Positions 24,960 to 36,080 of a stretch of DNA of 64,000 bases are shown piece by piece. The notes beneath the pieces are model-generated. The model saw only the letters and a list, made by a program, of their open reading frames with translations. It was not told the DNA's origin and ran no database searches. The position numbers and the translations under genes are program-made. Source of the stretch: Caenorhabditis elegans (taxonomy: Eukaryota; Nematoda; Chromadorea; Rhabditida; Rhabditidae); contig NC_003281.10 of NCBI RefSeq assembly GCF_000002985.6, positions 8,494,001-8,558,000 of the forward strand, written 5' to 3'. The stretch's first letter is position 1. Every line of letters starts with the position of its first letter.

Positions 24960-25945
24960 TCAGGTTGTGGTCTTGGTTGTCGACATGGCGGTACTCATCT
25001 AAAAGTAATTTTTAGTTTTTAATTTGGAGAATTGAATTTACATAACAGGATTTTCCAGTCTGCTTTTCGTTTGGCGCAAAATATGAAGCTTCACGATCCA
25101 TTTTTGAGTTCGAAGATGTTTTTGACAGAGTATCCTGAAGATATGTTGAGATTTAATCGCAAGTTGAAAACATTTCGGAAAAAATACGGTACAGTACCAC
25201 TAAATCCTTGTTTTCAAATAGTTCAGCTTCAAAGGAGCACCCCCTACAGTAACCCACTAACCTTCTTCGGCAATCTTGCCTTTGTCGGAATCTTTGCGAG
25301 TGGATTCTCTTCGTCATCATCAAACTCATCCCGCTTTTGCTCCGTGTTTTTGATATTCAAATTGAATTTGACATCATCTGAATATTTTTGAATTTGAATA
25401 ATCGTGAAACTTCAAACAAACCTTGAGTAGTGTTAGATCTTTTGGCATTCAGATTTGTCCCATTATTGCCACCGCTGCTTTTCGCTGTATTCGTTCCTTT
25501 TCCAGATTTTGCCTTTGTCTGAAAATATTTCAAAATTTACCTTTTTTTTTAACCAAAAAGGTCCAATATAAGCAGTTAAAATTGAGTGGATGGAAGCAAG
25601 ACTAAAGAGAAAATACATTAATTATGAAAGTATTTTCATATATAATTTAAGTTTCTCAACAACCTTTTTTTGGCTTATCATATAATCAAATGCTCCCAAG
25701 GTCCCTGCGCGGGAGCTTTTTTAATGACAAGCTTCCCGCAATTATCTGAAAATAGAACTCAAACCGTCCACGCAACGTTTTTAATTTCAAATACCTAGAT
25801 ATTCAAAATATGCAATGCTAAACCTGCAATGCTGAAATTAAGTAAAACTCACACAAATTACCAAAGCCATGCAAAGTCCACTACAAAAAATGATGATGAA
25901 TTGAAGATACTTGAGTAACATTATTGATTTCAAGATAGCTTCCAT
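24960..25945 (-). CDS. Small two-helix membrane protein with basic/acidic polar tail, multi-exon
   Basis: Not recognised. Minus-strand exons: 25945-25853 (MEAILKSIML ... MALVIC, a strongly hydrophobic start), 25601-25541 (LASIHSILTAYIGPFWLKKK, a second hydrophobic stretch), 25518-25422 (TKAKSGKGTNTAKSSGGNNG...), 25377-25262 (DVKFNLNIKNTEQKRDEFDD...), 25134-25042 (DTLSKTSSNSKMDREASYFA...), 24998-24960 (MSTAMSTTKTTT, stop). From 25601 onward every phase matches and all sites are GT-AG. Exon 1 ends in phase 0 and the 25601 exon needs two bases, so a small exon is missing. Two candidates lie in the gap: 17 bases after CTATTTTCAG near 25737, or 8 bases (CATTGCAG) near 25836. The product would be about 155-160 residues, with two membrane helices and a charged cytosolic-type tail. 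Function unknown. Confidence 0.62.
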
Positions 25946-27795
25946 TTGGACAGGTGTTTCTTGACTTTTGTAAAAATTGAAATGATTCAAATATGAATTA
26001 TGAATCAGGGAAGAGGAAAATATATATTTTTTTATTTAAATAAATGTTTTTCTCACGTTTCCAAATTGTTTGAAAAAATATATATATCACGGGGAAATTT
26101 TTAAAATTAAATTTCAAATTTGTATTGATAATAGTAGTTGTAGGTCGCATTAAATCTTTGCTATTTAATGCGACCTACAACTACTGATAATTCTATAAAA
26201 ACTTGAAGTTTTCGGTTATTGTGAAATCATTGTCTACCTGTGCTTATTGCCTACTCGTTCCAACTTTTGTTTATTAAAAATACGATAATATGCAAGAGGC
26301 GATTTTAAGAGGCCTTTTTTGTTGGTTTAGGAGACATTCTTTTTATCTGTAATATGTGTTAACAATTCAAAAATTCAATCGTTATACCCCAGACAAAACT
26401 TATTCCGTTCGCTTTTTTTTTTAGAAAATAATTGTTATTTGACAGCTCCAGACAAAAAACCACTTTTCCACGTTTCTGTTGACTCAACCCTCGGAACAAC
26501 AATCGTCGGTTTTTTCCAGGTATTCCCTTTTTCATTCACATGATGTTTCCATTGTCAAACAGTGCATCTCACTCCAACAAATGTGCTCAGTGATCATTTC
26601 AAATGTATCTTGTTGGTGGGTGTGAACAACCAAACCCGTGGAATGGAAATCACTTACTCAACTGGGCACATACCAAACACAAATATCTAAACACATTCTT
26701 CATCTTCATTTTTTTTCTCATTTCGCAGTTTTGAGTGGTTTTTGAACAGTTTAATGGAAGTTACTTGTGTGTGGACACTTGCGAGAGAGGAATGGCGCGC
26801 GCGGGAGGGAGGTCAAACAGAGATCAGTGGTGATAGCCACGTGATAAGCAAATATGAAGTGAAAGATAATGGATTGGCAGCCACGGTATTCGGAACTTTT
26901 GCTCTTTTTTTTGCAGAAAAATAGAAACGTCCAAGACTATTTTGCATAATTTTACAGTACGCAGTGTGAATTTCGAAATCTAAAATTATGAACTTGGAAT
27001 TGGTGAGGGATTTTATTCAAATGTCCAGCCAAAGTTTTGATGAAAAGCCAAACTTTCTAAGATTAGAACATTTTTGAGTAAATTTGAGCACTGCAAATTC
27101 GAACCCATACAATGCCTAAATACAAATAATTAAAACATTCCGTATTTTCCCTATTAGACGTACATCCCACTACACTACTTTGAAGGCCTATGTCTTAATT
27201 TTTCCTAAAAAATGGTAACAACCAGAATATAGAAAAATATTTTGCCCATATTTTATCAGTTGACAATTGTTTGATAGAAACAAAAACCGAGATATAAACT
27301 GTAAAAGTGGAGCCTAAAGTTATGAGTTTTGACAATATTCTTGGCAAAATTTGAATTACATATTTTATCAATAACTTAACTTTTCGTTATATTTTCAGTG
27401 AATCTACTATGCAGTTTTTTCAAAACTCTCCATGTTATTCAAATTAACAGTCAAATTTATTCTCCAAACCAAATATATCAATCAAATGTTCTTCGATTCC
27501 TATAACATCAGCATTGAAGGCTTCAAAGTGCAAACTTTACCTATATCAAAGAAAAAAAGAATTTTTCCTGCCGCCCGATACTATTTATTTTAACTCAATT
27601 TCCGTCTGTCGTTTTGTTTATAGTGTTCCTGTCAAAAAGAAACAGTTTCCGTCACGGAGACGGTGGCAGTGGCAAAAACTGCTTAAGCTGCAAAAAGTTG
27701 AACTTAAATCATTAGGGAAGCCAAATATTGGAAATTGAGAGTTTGAACGTAGTATGAAACATCGGAATATGTAGCTGTAATTAAGAAAATTAAAA
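25946..27795. other. Intergenic DNA with one strong hairpin
   Basis: This lies between two minus-strand genes and probably contains the promoter of the 25945 gene. Apart from the 23-bp-stem hairpin at 26133-26185, nothing was recognised. Two plus-strand open frames (26754-26924; 27514-27738) have no splice context or recognisable motif and are left uncalled. Confidence 0.5.
26133..26185. repeat. Perfect inverted repeat, 23-bp stem with 7-base loop
   Basis: The arms at 26133-26155 (starting AGTAGTTGTAGGTCGCATTA) and 26163-26185 (starting ATTTAATGCGACCTACAACT) are exact reverse complements over 23 bases, separated by CTTTGCT. It is intergenic. It could be a palindromic repeat of the kind found in worm genomes, a cruciform, or a foldback transcript. 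Confidence 0.95.
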
Positions 27796-28514
27796 TCAGC
27801 TGCAATGTTTGTGACGATTTTTTTTTTGGAAATTTGCTGCAAATTTATTTAAGTTGTAACTATAGAAGAATTTCAAGCTGTTCCTCATATATTTTTCCAT
27901 TTCGAACAAACCGAACCGTTCAATTCTTTGTAATTTTTGAGTAAACATGAATTGGAATTTGGTTGAACCGTTTTTCAATTTCTGGTCACCACAATCTTCG
28001 CACTTTTTCCTTTCATTTTCTTGTAATTCTGCACCGCAAAGATCTAAGTTCTAGTGAAAAAAGAGTGATTGACATTTGATGAATACATAGATACATGTAA
28101 ACAGTGAGCAACTACTAATATTTATCTGCTCTCGACCGTTGTATACCTGCTGCTCTTACTCTAAAACTGTCTTTTGACTCACAACTCTCAGTTACCACAT
28201 CTCACTGTGTTTGTATGTTTACTTTTTTGTGCTTTTTATGTTTCTCAGTGCCCGTTGGTAATGGGAGGTACGGAAAGGAATGCGAACTATCAGAGGATAG
28301 TCATTTTGTGTTGACAAGATCAAAAATAAATTATTTTTGAGTAATGACCTACAAATACTCTCAATATTGTTAATGACACTCGGAAAAACACAAATAAACA
28401 GAAATATTGAAAAACAAGTTTTGATTTTTTAGTCAAATAACTTTAACTTACTGCAAAATGTTCATCTATGTAGTCATAAAACCCGGCAGAGGACGCCCAT
28501 TTCAAATTGAACAT
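27796..28514 (-). CDS. Small two-exon gene, 105 residues, possible zinc-binding Cys pair
   Basis: Not recognised. Exon 1 (28514-28452) starts with ATG directly after an acceptor CCTCTTTCAG. That is the usual layout of an SL1 trans-spliced worm mRNA, and it decides the start. It encodes MFNLKWASSAGFYDYIDEHF plus Ala and ends at a strong GTAAGT donor. Exon 2 (28050-27796, acceptor TTTTTTCACTAG) is in phase 0 and open for 84 codons: NLDLCGAELQENERKKCEDC, then a Phe/Asn/Lys-rich tail ending NRHKHCS. Cysteines in C-x11-C-x2-C spacing plus a terminal HKHC could bind metal, but this is inference. No signal peptide is seen. A shorter reading from a second acceptor (ACTTAG) would end IVVTRN. Confidence 0.5.
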
Positions 28515-31045
28515 CTGAAAGAGGAAACATGTGAAATTTCCTTAGTTTAAAAACAATGTTATTGGCAAATATTGAAAAGGTTGCTGCCAAAATTAAATAT
28601 AAACATAGTTTACAACATTATTTAAAAAAAACTAAAATTGAAAAGAAGTTGTGAAAATATTACATTTTCCAAAAACTGATAGAAGCAGTTTACAAATTAC
28701 AGTACTGAATTGTAAAATTATTGATAAATTATAAATTTGAGAAAAACGGAGCAATAAGATTCGTGGTACTTTTTTGATCCAAATGTGATAAGATTAGATA
28801 TCTTATCCTTTTTCATAATTTTCGGAATTGATCCTTGGTCTTAAAAATGACTTATTTATAATAATAATTATATAAATAAATCTTGCAGCACGATTGGTTT
28901 AATTTGTCAGCGTTTATTTTAAGACCAGTCGGGTATTCTCATAAAATTAAATTTACTGGCTTTCACTGGACTCTATTCCTAGATCCACCTTGGTCAACCC
29001 CTCATCTAACAATTATCAACCCCTCATCTAACAATTAAAAAAGATGAAGTGAAAAAAATCCTACATAAAAATTTTAATTACTGGAATAAAATAGTACCTT
29101 ATTTCCCCAAGCCTGTCTCAGAAATTTTGTTCGGAAAACGTCTCGGTCAACTTTTTGTTGACAATGTTTTACCCTCTTCCCCCCCCTTATACTTAGTCAC
29201 CGGACTCTTGCGGGTCCAAATGATTATTTTATATCTATTTATTCATTCTTTTTTCCTTCACTTCACTGCTTTGTTGTAATTGCATCATTACGATTGTTGC
29301 CTGATGAATAAATATAAATAAATAAAATAAAAACGAATCCACACGTAAAGGTGTGAAAAGAAGATCGGATTAAGAGACGAGACCGGAAAAACTGAATGAA
29401 AAAATAAAGAGATGAGCAAATATAAAGAATTGGAGGAGGAGAGGGGGAGGTGTGATTCGATGATCTTGGTGTGGTGATGCCTGATGAACTGGTCGTTGGC
29501 AGACACAATAGATATGTACTTGGTATTGTTGTTGGTCATTGGAAATTGCTGAATTGAACAGATGGAGATGAGCTCTTTCAATGTTTACGGAGCTACCACG
29601 GAGAAAAAAGTGGCGTTGAACGCAAAATTTCAATAGGAACGCCGAAATACGTGACGAGGAATTGACGGGTGTTATGATGACAAATAAATGAACATTTTGA
29701 ACTGAAGAATTGTTGAATTGAACTTATATAAAGCATCATATCATAATTGAAAATTAAAAAAATTGTTTTCAGATCACTCCCTGATTTGCACATTTTCATC
29801 TCGTGATTCACTTCCTCGTTCTCATCGTAAATATTTTTTGAACAACACACAAAAAGTATCTGTAACTGAGTGTCCAACTACAAGTGCTCCCTACGCTCAG
29901 TTACCTAAGCACTTGAAATGATTCAAGTAACTGAGGTATTTCGGCTCACTTTTTGAAATTTGGAAGAATGCTTTTTTTAGATCAGTCTTTAAAATTGTAT
30001 TTTTTTATCATGGAAAAATTATCAATAAACTTGATCATATTAAAACTCGAGTTAGGCAGTCCATAACTCTAAAAGCTTACCAGATTATGCACCATCTGTA
30101 CCTAAGTAATTTCTGTGTACCTACAACTAATATTTTTCACTACAAAAACGGTCTTGGTGACCGTAACGGTAAGATACGGCCACATTTTAGATGGCATTGC
30201 ATGGAGTAGGTTTTGTGAATAGCACATTTGAAATCTGATTACTTCAGCATTCAACTGATAAAGATAAAACAACACTGGGAAAAAATCTGGAAAATGTTAA
30301 AGTTAAAAATATTTAACACTGAAATTTGAAAAGTCCTAAACTTTGAGTTACTTTTGAAAATACCAATTGTGAGGTTAAATCTCTGTAAAGTCAACTATCT
30401 CGAATTGCAATTCAAAGTGATAGATAACGTAACTGCAATTTAGAATAATGTAGTCTGCTATACAACCCTGCACCATAAACTGGATCCAAACATTTCTGAA
30501 CGGCACAAAAGATCAGAAAGAAATCCGAGGCGTCCTGACCCTATTCCTCTTCATTTTAAACATCATTCCCCTCTCGCTAAACACCATGTTCTTCCAAGAT
30601 CTTCCAATGTTTCTTTCTCGATTTCCATTCAATCAAACTTTTTTGCGACACCCTCTCAAGTGTACCATTCTCCGGTCCAGGGCGTCAAAATTGTTCCGCA
30701 GGATTGGGTGTCGGATTTCCGGGGATTCGCTCGCCGGTGGGAAATAGATGCGATAGACATACAGACTAGATTTGCCATTCAAGTACACGTGTCATCGCCT
30801 GAGCATGTGTGAAAAAGTAGTTCCCCTCAATTCAACTCAACGGACAAAAGTAAGGAAAGGGCGGGAAAAAGTAGATCAGAGCACAAGGAAAGTAAAAGAG
30901 ATAGAATGAGATTTAGAAGAAGAGAGAAGTTCTGTGTGTGTATGTTTACCTATTATTTTGTGGAGCAATGTGCAATGTGTGTGTGTGTGTGCTAGTGGGA
31001 GAAAGGGATCAACGGCACGCCCACCTTGCCCAAGTTGTGCCGGGG
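28515..31045. other. Intergenic / upstream DNA
   Basis: No gene could be supported. The 29260-29880 part has overlapping open frames in all minus frames because stop codons are rare there; no consistent exon chain was found. On the plus strand, ATG frames at 29413 and 29563 and an acceptor-donor pair (29775-29826) look faintly exon-like but do not join in phase with good sites. A purine-rich block and a (GT)n run (30940-30990) precede the TATA box of the next gene and are probably its promoter. Confidence 0.4.
28994..29037. repeat. Two-copy 22-bp tandem repeat
   Basis: The unit TCAACCCCTCATCTAACAAT plus TA occurs at 28994-29015 and again immediately after at 29016-29037 without mismatch. It is a short local duplication in intergenic DNA. 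Confidence 0.85.
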
Positions 31046-31052
31046 TATAAAA
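31046..31052 (+). promoter_or_regulatory. TATA box of the secreted Q/N-rich gene
   Basis: TATAAAA lies 78 bases before the ATG at 31124, after a G-rich segment. The spacing fits a transcription start near 31075 with a short 5' UTR. No trans-splice acceptor precedes the ATG, so the mRNA probably begins at this promoter. A strong TATA box in worms often marks a tissue-specific, highly expressed gene. Confidence 0.65.
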
Positions 31053-31123
31053 TGGAGAGCACTGTCAAATGAAATCTAAGTTGTGAGACTCTACATACTC
31101 ATACTTCTATTCACATCGACAAG

Positions 31124-32176
31124 ATGATGCTCCGAGTTTTGTAAGTTTTTTTAGTTTTCCAATAAGTAAATGCTTCGAATCCAAACTTTCTAAAATGTAT
31201 CGTTCAGCTTGAACCTATGATTATTTTAAAATGAAAAAGGGTCTACACTAGAACCCTTTTTTCCATTAATTTTGAAAACATTTTCTTAAATTCCAACTTC
31301 TGATTTCTAGAACATTATTAGTATTTTATGTAGCTTCCTTTAAATCGTTTTTTCTTAAACTCAAGTAACTGAAAATATAATTTTTGTAGAGTATTCACCT
31401 CCCTTGTTGCTTTGTCAATTGCTCAATTGACATCTTCATGCCCATCCTGCAACACCAACTCGAATTATGGTAAGTATATAGCCTCCAAATATCAAACAAT
31501 TTTCCATAACACTCTATAATAATCAATATTAACAATTAACACAGATAACACTCACCAACGATACAAACGGCAGCAATCATACAATTCTCACCAAGTGCCA
31601 GGTTTTCTTCCTAACACTTATCAACCGGATGCATTTTCTTCTGATTCTATACGTCAGGAGACACTTCGATTAAATCAAGCATTCTTTGATTCACTTACAC
31701 AAACAGCTTCACCACTTTCCATGCAATCATCCCAATCTGATCCAATTCTAACTTCTCAAATGGATTCACAACCAATTCACATCCAAACTAATGCTCAATC
31801 AGAACCCCCGTATCATCATACATTCAAAAATCGTCCGATCCCAATTGTATTTGCTGATCCGGAGGATACGAAGCATCGTGATCCAACAATATTCGTAGAA
31901 GTACATGGCGATGATTCAAACACAACTACCAAGAGCTCACCAACCCTAGAATTCGTTCAATTCACCCTAGAACCTCCTAGTGCTGATGGCACAATTTATC
32001 AAGCGACACAAGGAAATGAGCCAAGCTTTTTCGAGTCAGAAGCCACCAGAGCAATTATTGAAGCACTAACCAGAGACGATCCAAGATATATTCAAAAAGA
32101 TTTCCGAGTGGAGTTTATGGATCCAGAAGAAACTCAGTTGAAGCATATGGAACAAAATGGATATGCAGCAGACTAA
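31124..32176 (+). CDS. Secreted Ser/Gln-rich protein, form 1 of a three-ended gene
   Basis: Exons: 31124-31140 (MMLRV plus two bases), 31390-31469 and 31545-32176. The first two exons make a signal peptide (MMLRVLVFTSLVALSIAQ) followed by LTSSCPSCNTNSNYG. The third starts DNTHQRYKRQQSYN and is rich in Ser, Gln, Thr and Pro; it ends MEQNGYAAD. A basic site (RYKRQ) could be cleaved after secretion. The segment TLRLNQAFFDSLTQTASP matches the next unit's ALNKAFFDSIGGAPSP, so the terminal exons are related by duplication. Exon 2 ends in phase 1, and the exons at 31545, 32794 and 33842 all accept phase 1. Function unknown; an extracellular or cuticle/lumen role is inferred from composition only. 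Confidence 0.8.
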
Positions 32177-32264
32177 TATAGCCTATAACTTTTCTAGACA
32201 TTTAAAACAACTGTATTTGTATATAAGTAACTTCACAGCTCAAATTCAAACTTTCAACGGCAAC

Positions 32265-32308
32265 AGCAGCCGACAATATACGGATTCATCCGAAAATTGT
32301 CGGCTGCT
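32265..32308 (+). repeat. Hairpin in the 3' UTR of form 1
   Basis: The arms AGCAGCCGACAAT (32265-32277) and ATTGTCGGCTGCT (32296-32308) are exact complements. The loop itself contains CGGAT...ATCCG, so the element can fold into a longer interrupted stem. It lies between the form-1 stop (32176) and its poly-A signals, and might influence 3'-end choice or mRNA stability (inference). Confidence 0.85.
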
Positions 32309-32430
32309 TCAAAGCCATTCCAAGTCTGAATTCATAATTCATAATTCATTAATAATATTAATATTTTTAACTTATGATCACCCAACTTGCCATTCATCTC
32401 ACCATTCACAATTTCACTTCAATACGCAAT

Positions 32431-32454
32431 AATAAACCGACTAATCTTAATAAA
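32431..32454 (+). terminator. Poly-A signals ending form 1
   Basis: Two AATAAA hexamers (32431-32436 and 32449-32454) follow the form-1 stop at 32176 and precede the next terminal exon at 32794, so form 1 can end here independently. Confidence 0.7.
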
Positions 32455-32793
32455 TGTATGTTTAATTTTAATTCCAAGTATTCAAAAAATTGAAAAACTC
32501 AAATAAAGAAATAAAAAAGACCAAGACTTCAGATAAAAAACTTAAAGGCAAGATTTTTGAAAGACTATATTAAAAATGGGCCAGAAAGTCATTCTAAAAC
32601 TTTTGAGATTTTCCTTTTGAGAGAGAAGTTTATTTTTGGTAAAGTTAGATTTAAGAATTTTCTCATTCTTGAAATAGCATCCAGACGTTCGAATGATATA
32701 TTTTTAAAAAAATCTCAATAAAAAAAAGAAACAGCTATTCCGAGTTTTCCCTTTCCCCGTGTCTTGATCCCTTGAATGTTTTGAATTTCTTAG

Positions 32794-33314
32794 GTACCTC
32801 ATCTGGATCATCATCATACAATACGAACGGAGTTCAACGTGACTCAACTGATGGCTCATCGAACAATCAACCAGGCTATCTTCCCGATTATCAAGGCGAT
32901 CGATACACTGATCCTCAACGAATTGCTGAAACTCAAGCTCTGAACAAAGCCTTCTTCGACTCAATTGGAGGAGCTCCATCCCCACCACCATTGACCCCAG
33001 CTCAACAAGGAATGAATGGATCTTCTTCTTCTACCGGTCAGTACAATCAACAGCAATACAACTCCCAACAACAGCAACCACAACAACAATACAATACCCA
33101 ACAGTACAATCCCCAGCAACAACAATATAATCCCCAACAACAGCAACAATACGGCACCACTTCTTTCTCATCAAATGGTCAAGCTATGTATCAAACCGGC
33201 ACAACCAATTACCCAACACTCTATCAACCATCTTCTTCCTCCCCACAATACAGTAACGGTTGTACCACTTGTCGATTCAGACGCCATTTTGGTTTCGGGC
33301 CAGCTAAATTTTAA
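32794..33314 (+). CDS. Alternative terminal exon 2: Gln/Tyr-rich secreted protein form
   Basis: The acceptor GAATTTCTTAG precedes an exon opening in phase 1: Gly-TSSGSSSYNTNGVQRDST. It contains ETQALNKAFFDSIGGAPSP, related to form 1, then a run of Gln/Tyr/Asn repeats (QQQYNPQQ type), and ends CTTCRFRRHFGFGPAKF before TAA. No start codon with a leader lies between 32177 and 32793. The likely 5' part is therefore the signal-peptide exons at 31124 and 31390, whose last base (g) completes the first Gly codon. An AATAAA follows at 33469. An independent gene with an unseen first exon is the alternative. Confidence 0.72.
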
Positions 33315-33468
33315 TTAATTTTTTAATTAATTTTGCACACATGTTTTCATTTCTTCACTTGCCCACCATTACACCCAAAAAGAACTCTATCCTCGTTTGA
33401 CTTTTTTTGAATTATTTTCTGAATGTATAAACACTTTGCAAACTTTTTTCCCAAATCCTTGCTTGTTC

Positions 33469-33474
33469 AATAAA
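33469..33474 (+). terminator. Poly-A signal ending form 2
   Basis: AATAAA lies 155 bases after the form-2 stop and before the acceptor of the third terminal exon at 33842. Confidence 0.7.
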
Positions 33475-33841
33475 CGAATGACATGAAAAAAGCGCATGAA
33501 AAAACAGAAATTTTGTAAAAAAAACCATCCAGGTAGGCATAAATGCTCAATTGCTCGCCTAAAAGGTTTATGTATCTAGTCTAGAACAATACCTCTTCCT
33601 GGCAGTAGACGTAAGTGACTCCAAAGCAATCTCTAGGATATGCAGGCATACTCCTTGTGCTTGCCTAGAACGGTTAAAACGTATAAAATAAAACCTGTTC
33701 TTTTTATCAAATGATTGGAACTGTCACTTTTAAAAAGCAAAAGTTTCAACTAATTGAGTTAAGGGCAAATTTCAACTTAAGCAGAAATTCAAAATCTCCT
33801 TTTATAAGGTTCAATGAATATTTGCAAATTGGATATTACAG

Positions 33842-34560
33842 GTGCTCCCTCAACAACATATTCTCCAACGTCAACCTATGGATACTCATCTCAAAACTAC
33901 AATCCATCATCTGCCTCATCTTCAAATGTCTACAGAAACCCATCCACTTCATATGGAAATACTCAACAATCGAATCAAAACTATGTTGCTTATGATACAA
34001 CCAACCAGAACTCACCATATTATTACCAAAGAGTTCCATCAACTGCTCAATACAACTCTGTTCTTGGAGTTAACGCCGGCTTCCCACAATCATCGAATCA
34101 AAACCAAGTTCTTAGAGATCAAAGTAATAATCAAGGATACATGAACAACAATCAAGGAATGTACAACACCCAAACAACTCAAGGATACGGTAACAATCAA
34201 GGATCATATCAGAATCAGATGATGTACAACAACAACAATCCACAAAATACTCAGACCACCACATTCTTGTATGCAAGCAGTATTCAACCACAACAGCAGC
34301 AACAGCAGCAACAATACAACAATCAATATAATAATCAACAAATGAATTCAAACGGATACAATAACCAACCGATGTACGATCAAAGCTACAGTACCCAACA
34401 ATACGGTAGCAGTACTCCATCTCCACAATACTCAGCCGATTCGATTTCCTGTTGCTCACAAGTCAGCTCAACGTGCTGCTATCAAACTCAACAAGGATAC
34501 AATACCCCATCGAACAATGTTCAGTACTCTCCATCAGTCTATCAGTATGGACGAAAGTAA
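33842..34560 (+). CDS. Alternative terminal exon 3: Asn/Gln/Tyr-rich secreted protein form
   Basis: The acceptor GGATATTACAG is followed by a phase-1 exon: Gly-APSTTYSPTSTYGYSSQN, about 239 codons dominated by Asn, Gln, Tyr and Ser. It has an octaglutamine-like run (encoded near 34290-34312) and a Cys-containing C-terminal part (CCSQVSSTCCYQ), ending SVYQYGRK. The phase equals that of the two preceding terminal exons, and no leader exon is visible in 33315-33841. A prion-like or amyloid-prone composition is evident, but no function is implied. AATAAA at 34632 closes it. The same signal-peptide exons at 31124/31390 would supply secretion. Confidence 0.72.
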
Positions 34561-36078
34561 TAATTTCTCCAATTTCTTGTACATTTTCTCACTTGCCACA
34601 TTTGCACTGTCAGATTGTATAGATTACTCAGAATAAACAGATTGTATCAGGTTGAAAAAATCGAAAATATTTTGTGCCGCTTTTACTATAAGACCTTCAT
34701 ATAGGGTTGACTGTCAAAAACCGACAAAAAAAAACAGAATGCGTTGTATAAAAAACTACTCGAAAAAGAATTGTGAACATTTTCGTAGATTCACAGAAGG
34801 AGATAACAGTCTCGGGTTGCAATGTTTTTTTGTGGGTTTGAGTTTTCATTGCGTTTTTTTTTCTTTGTAAGGCTTTATCTCGTTTCATATTAAATATATT
34901 TTCAATAGAACAAACAACATCTGAAATTTAACCTGACAAAGTTGAACAATCGGATGCAATACTAATACGAAAAGAACCATTACTTGATTTACTTTTAAAG
35001 TATTTTTTTCATCCAAAAAATCAATCCTCAACTTTTTTTCAATGTTTTTTATTTTCAAGTATTGCGAAATCATCTTTTCGAGAATCGTCGCTGGCCTAGT
35101 TTTCTCTTTTACTCGGCCATGGCATACATTAGGAAACCCCACGATTGGCTACTCCCGACTCCGCCCATTAAAATTAGTATAAAAGGAGACCGTCTGGAGG
35201 TGTCGGACTCATTTGTTTCATATTCTGGTCGGAATACAGCTGGCTTTCCTTCTACGTCACCACGGTAATTTATCACGCATCGACAAAAAGGGGGACAGCT
35301 GTTGACGGAGATTTTCGACAATGTAGAATTGTTAACCATTGGAGAAGCATTGGAAAATATTCGAAGACACTGTTTCACTTATTTTACAGAATTTTTTAAA
35401 AATATATGACAATTATAAAAAGGCGCTTTTTCAATTTTGAAAAGAAAACAAGCTTAATGAATAAATGAACAATTAGTTCGTCTCATGAGAAGGTTTAATT
35501 TCCAAGTTGCATGTTCAGTTATTATATTTTTCTATCAGTCTATCACCTCAACTGCCCTAATTTGCCCTACCAAAAGTATTTCAACCATGAATAAATGGAA
35601 AAAGAACTGATACACATTTTTACTAGTTGATAAAAAAAGACAACTATGATAAAAGGTGTCAATGTAGATCAAAGAGGATGATGAATATGAAAAACATTTT
35701 GCATTGTAAACATTGAAAAACATTATCTTTTAACTACTGAACTTTGTGATGCATTCGTACTAGAAGCCTGACTTTCAGGTGCGGCTTTTACCGTTTATGA
35801 CTTTCTCATTCGGCGATGACGGAAAGATCACCTTGGTGGGATGTTACTTCTCTTCTCTAATGCATTTCCGTTCTTTTTTTTAATAGATATTATATTTATT
35901 TTACTATTATCTATCTTATACTTAAATTATTACTCATATTGTTAGACTGAGGGACTAGTATCTTTCTCGCCCAAGTTTTGATTCTAAGTAAGCGCGTGGA
36001 GGCACGGCTTCCACACAATTCCTTTTTTGCTGATCCGTTTTCATATCAAAATCTCACCCAAAAACTATTAATTTTCAG
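34561..36078. other. Intergenic DNA with a TATA-type promoter
   Basis: AATAAA at 34632-34637 ends the third terminal exon. A promoter-like block lies at about 35140-35210. A minus-strand open frame (35109-35378) overlaps that block and has no start or splice support. Nothing else was recognised before the acceptor at 36078. Confidence 0.5.
35178..35186 (+). promoter_or_regulatory. Candidate promoter (inverted CCAAT, GC box, TATA)
   Basis: TATAAAAGG at 35178-35186 is preceded by CCGCCC (35161-35166) and GATTGG (inverted CCAAT, near 35143-35148). A transcript starting near 35210 could splice from the donor ACG|GTAATT near 35269 to the acceptor at 36078, giving a noncoding first exon for the gene at 36081. 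This is inference from spacing. Confidence 0.45.
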
Positions 36079-36080
36079 AT

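Noticed and set aside
29263-29877. Four overlapping minus-strand open frames of 81-97 codons
   Set aside because: All three frames are open together, the predicted peptides are Phe/Ile/Ser-rich, and no acceptor-donor chain links them.
34112-34459. 115-codon minus-strand open frame opposite the Asn/Gln-rich exon
   Set aside because: Antisense of a CAA/AAC-repeat region, which gives few stops on the other strand; no independent support.
35109-35378. 89-codon minus-strand frame over the TATA promoter block
   Set aside because: Covers CCAAT/GC/TATA elements, has no acceptor or neighbouring exons and no recognisable domain.
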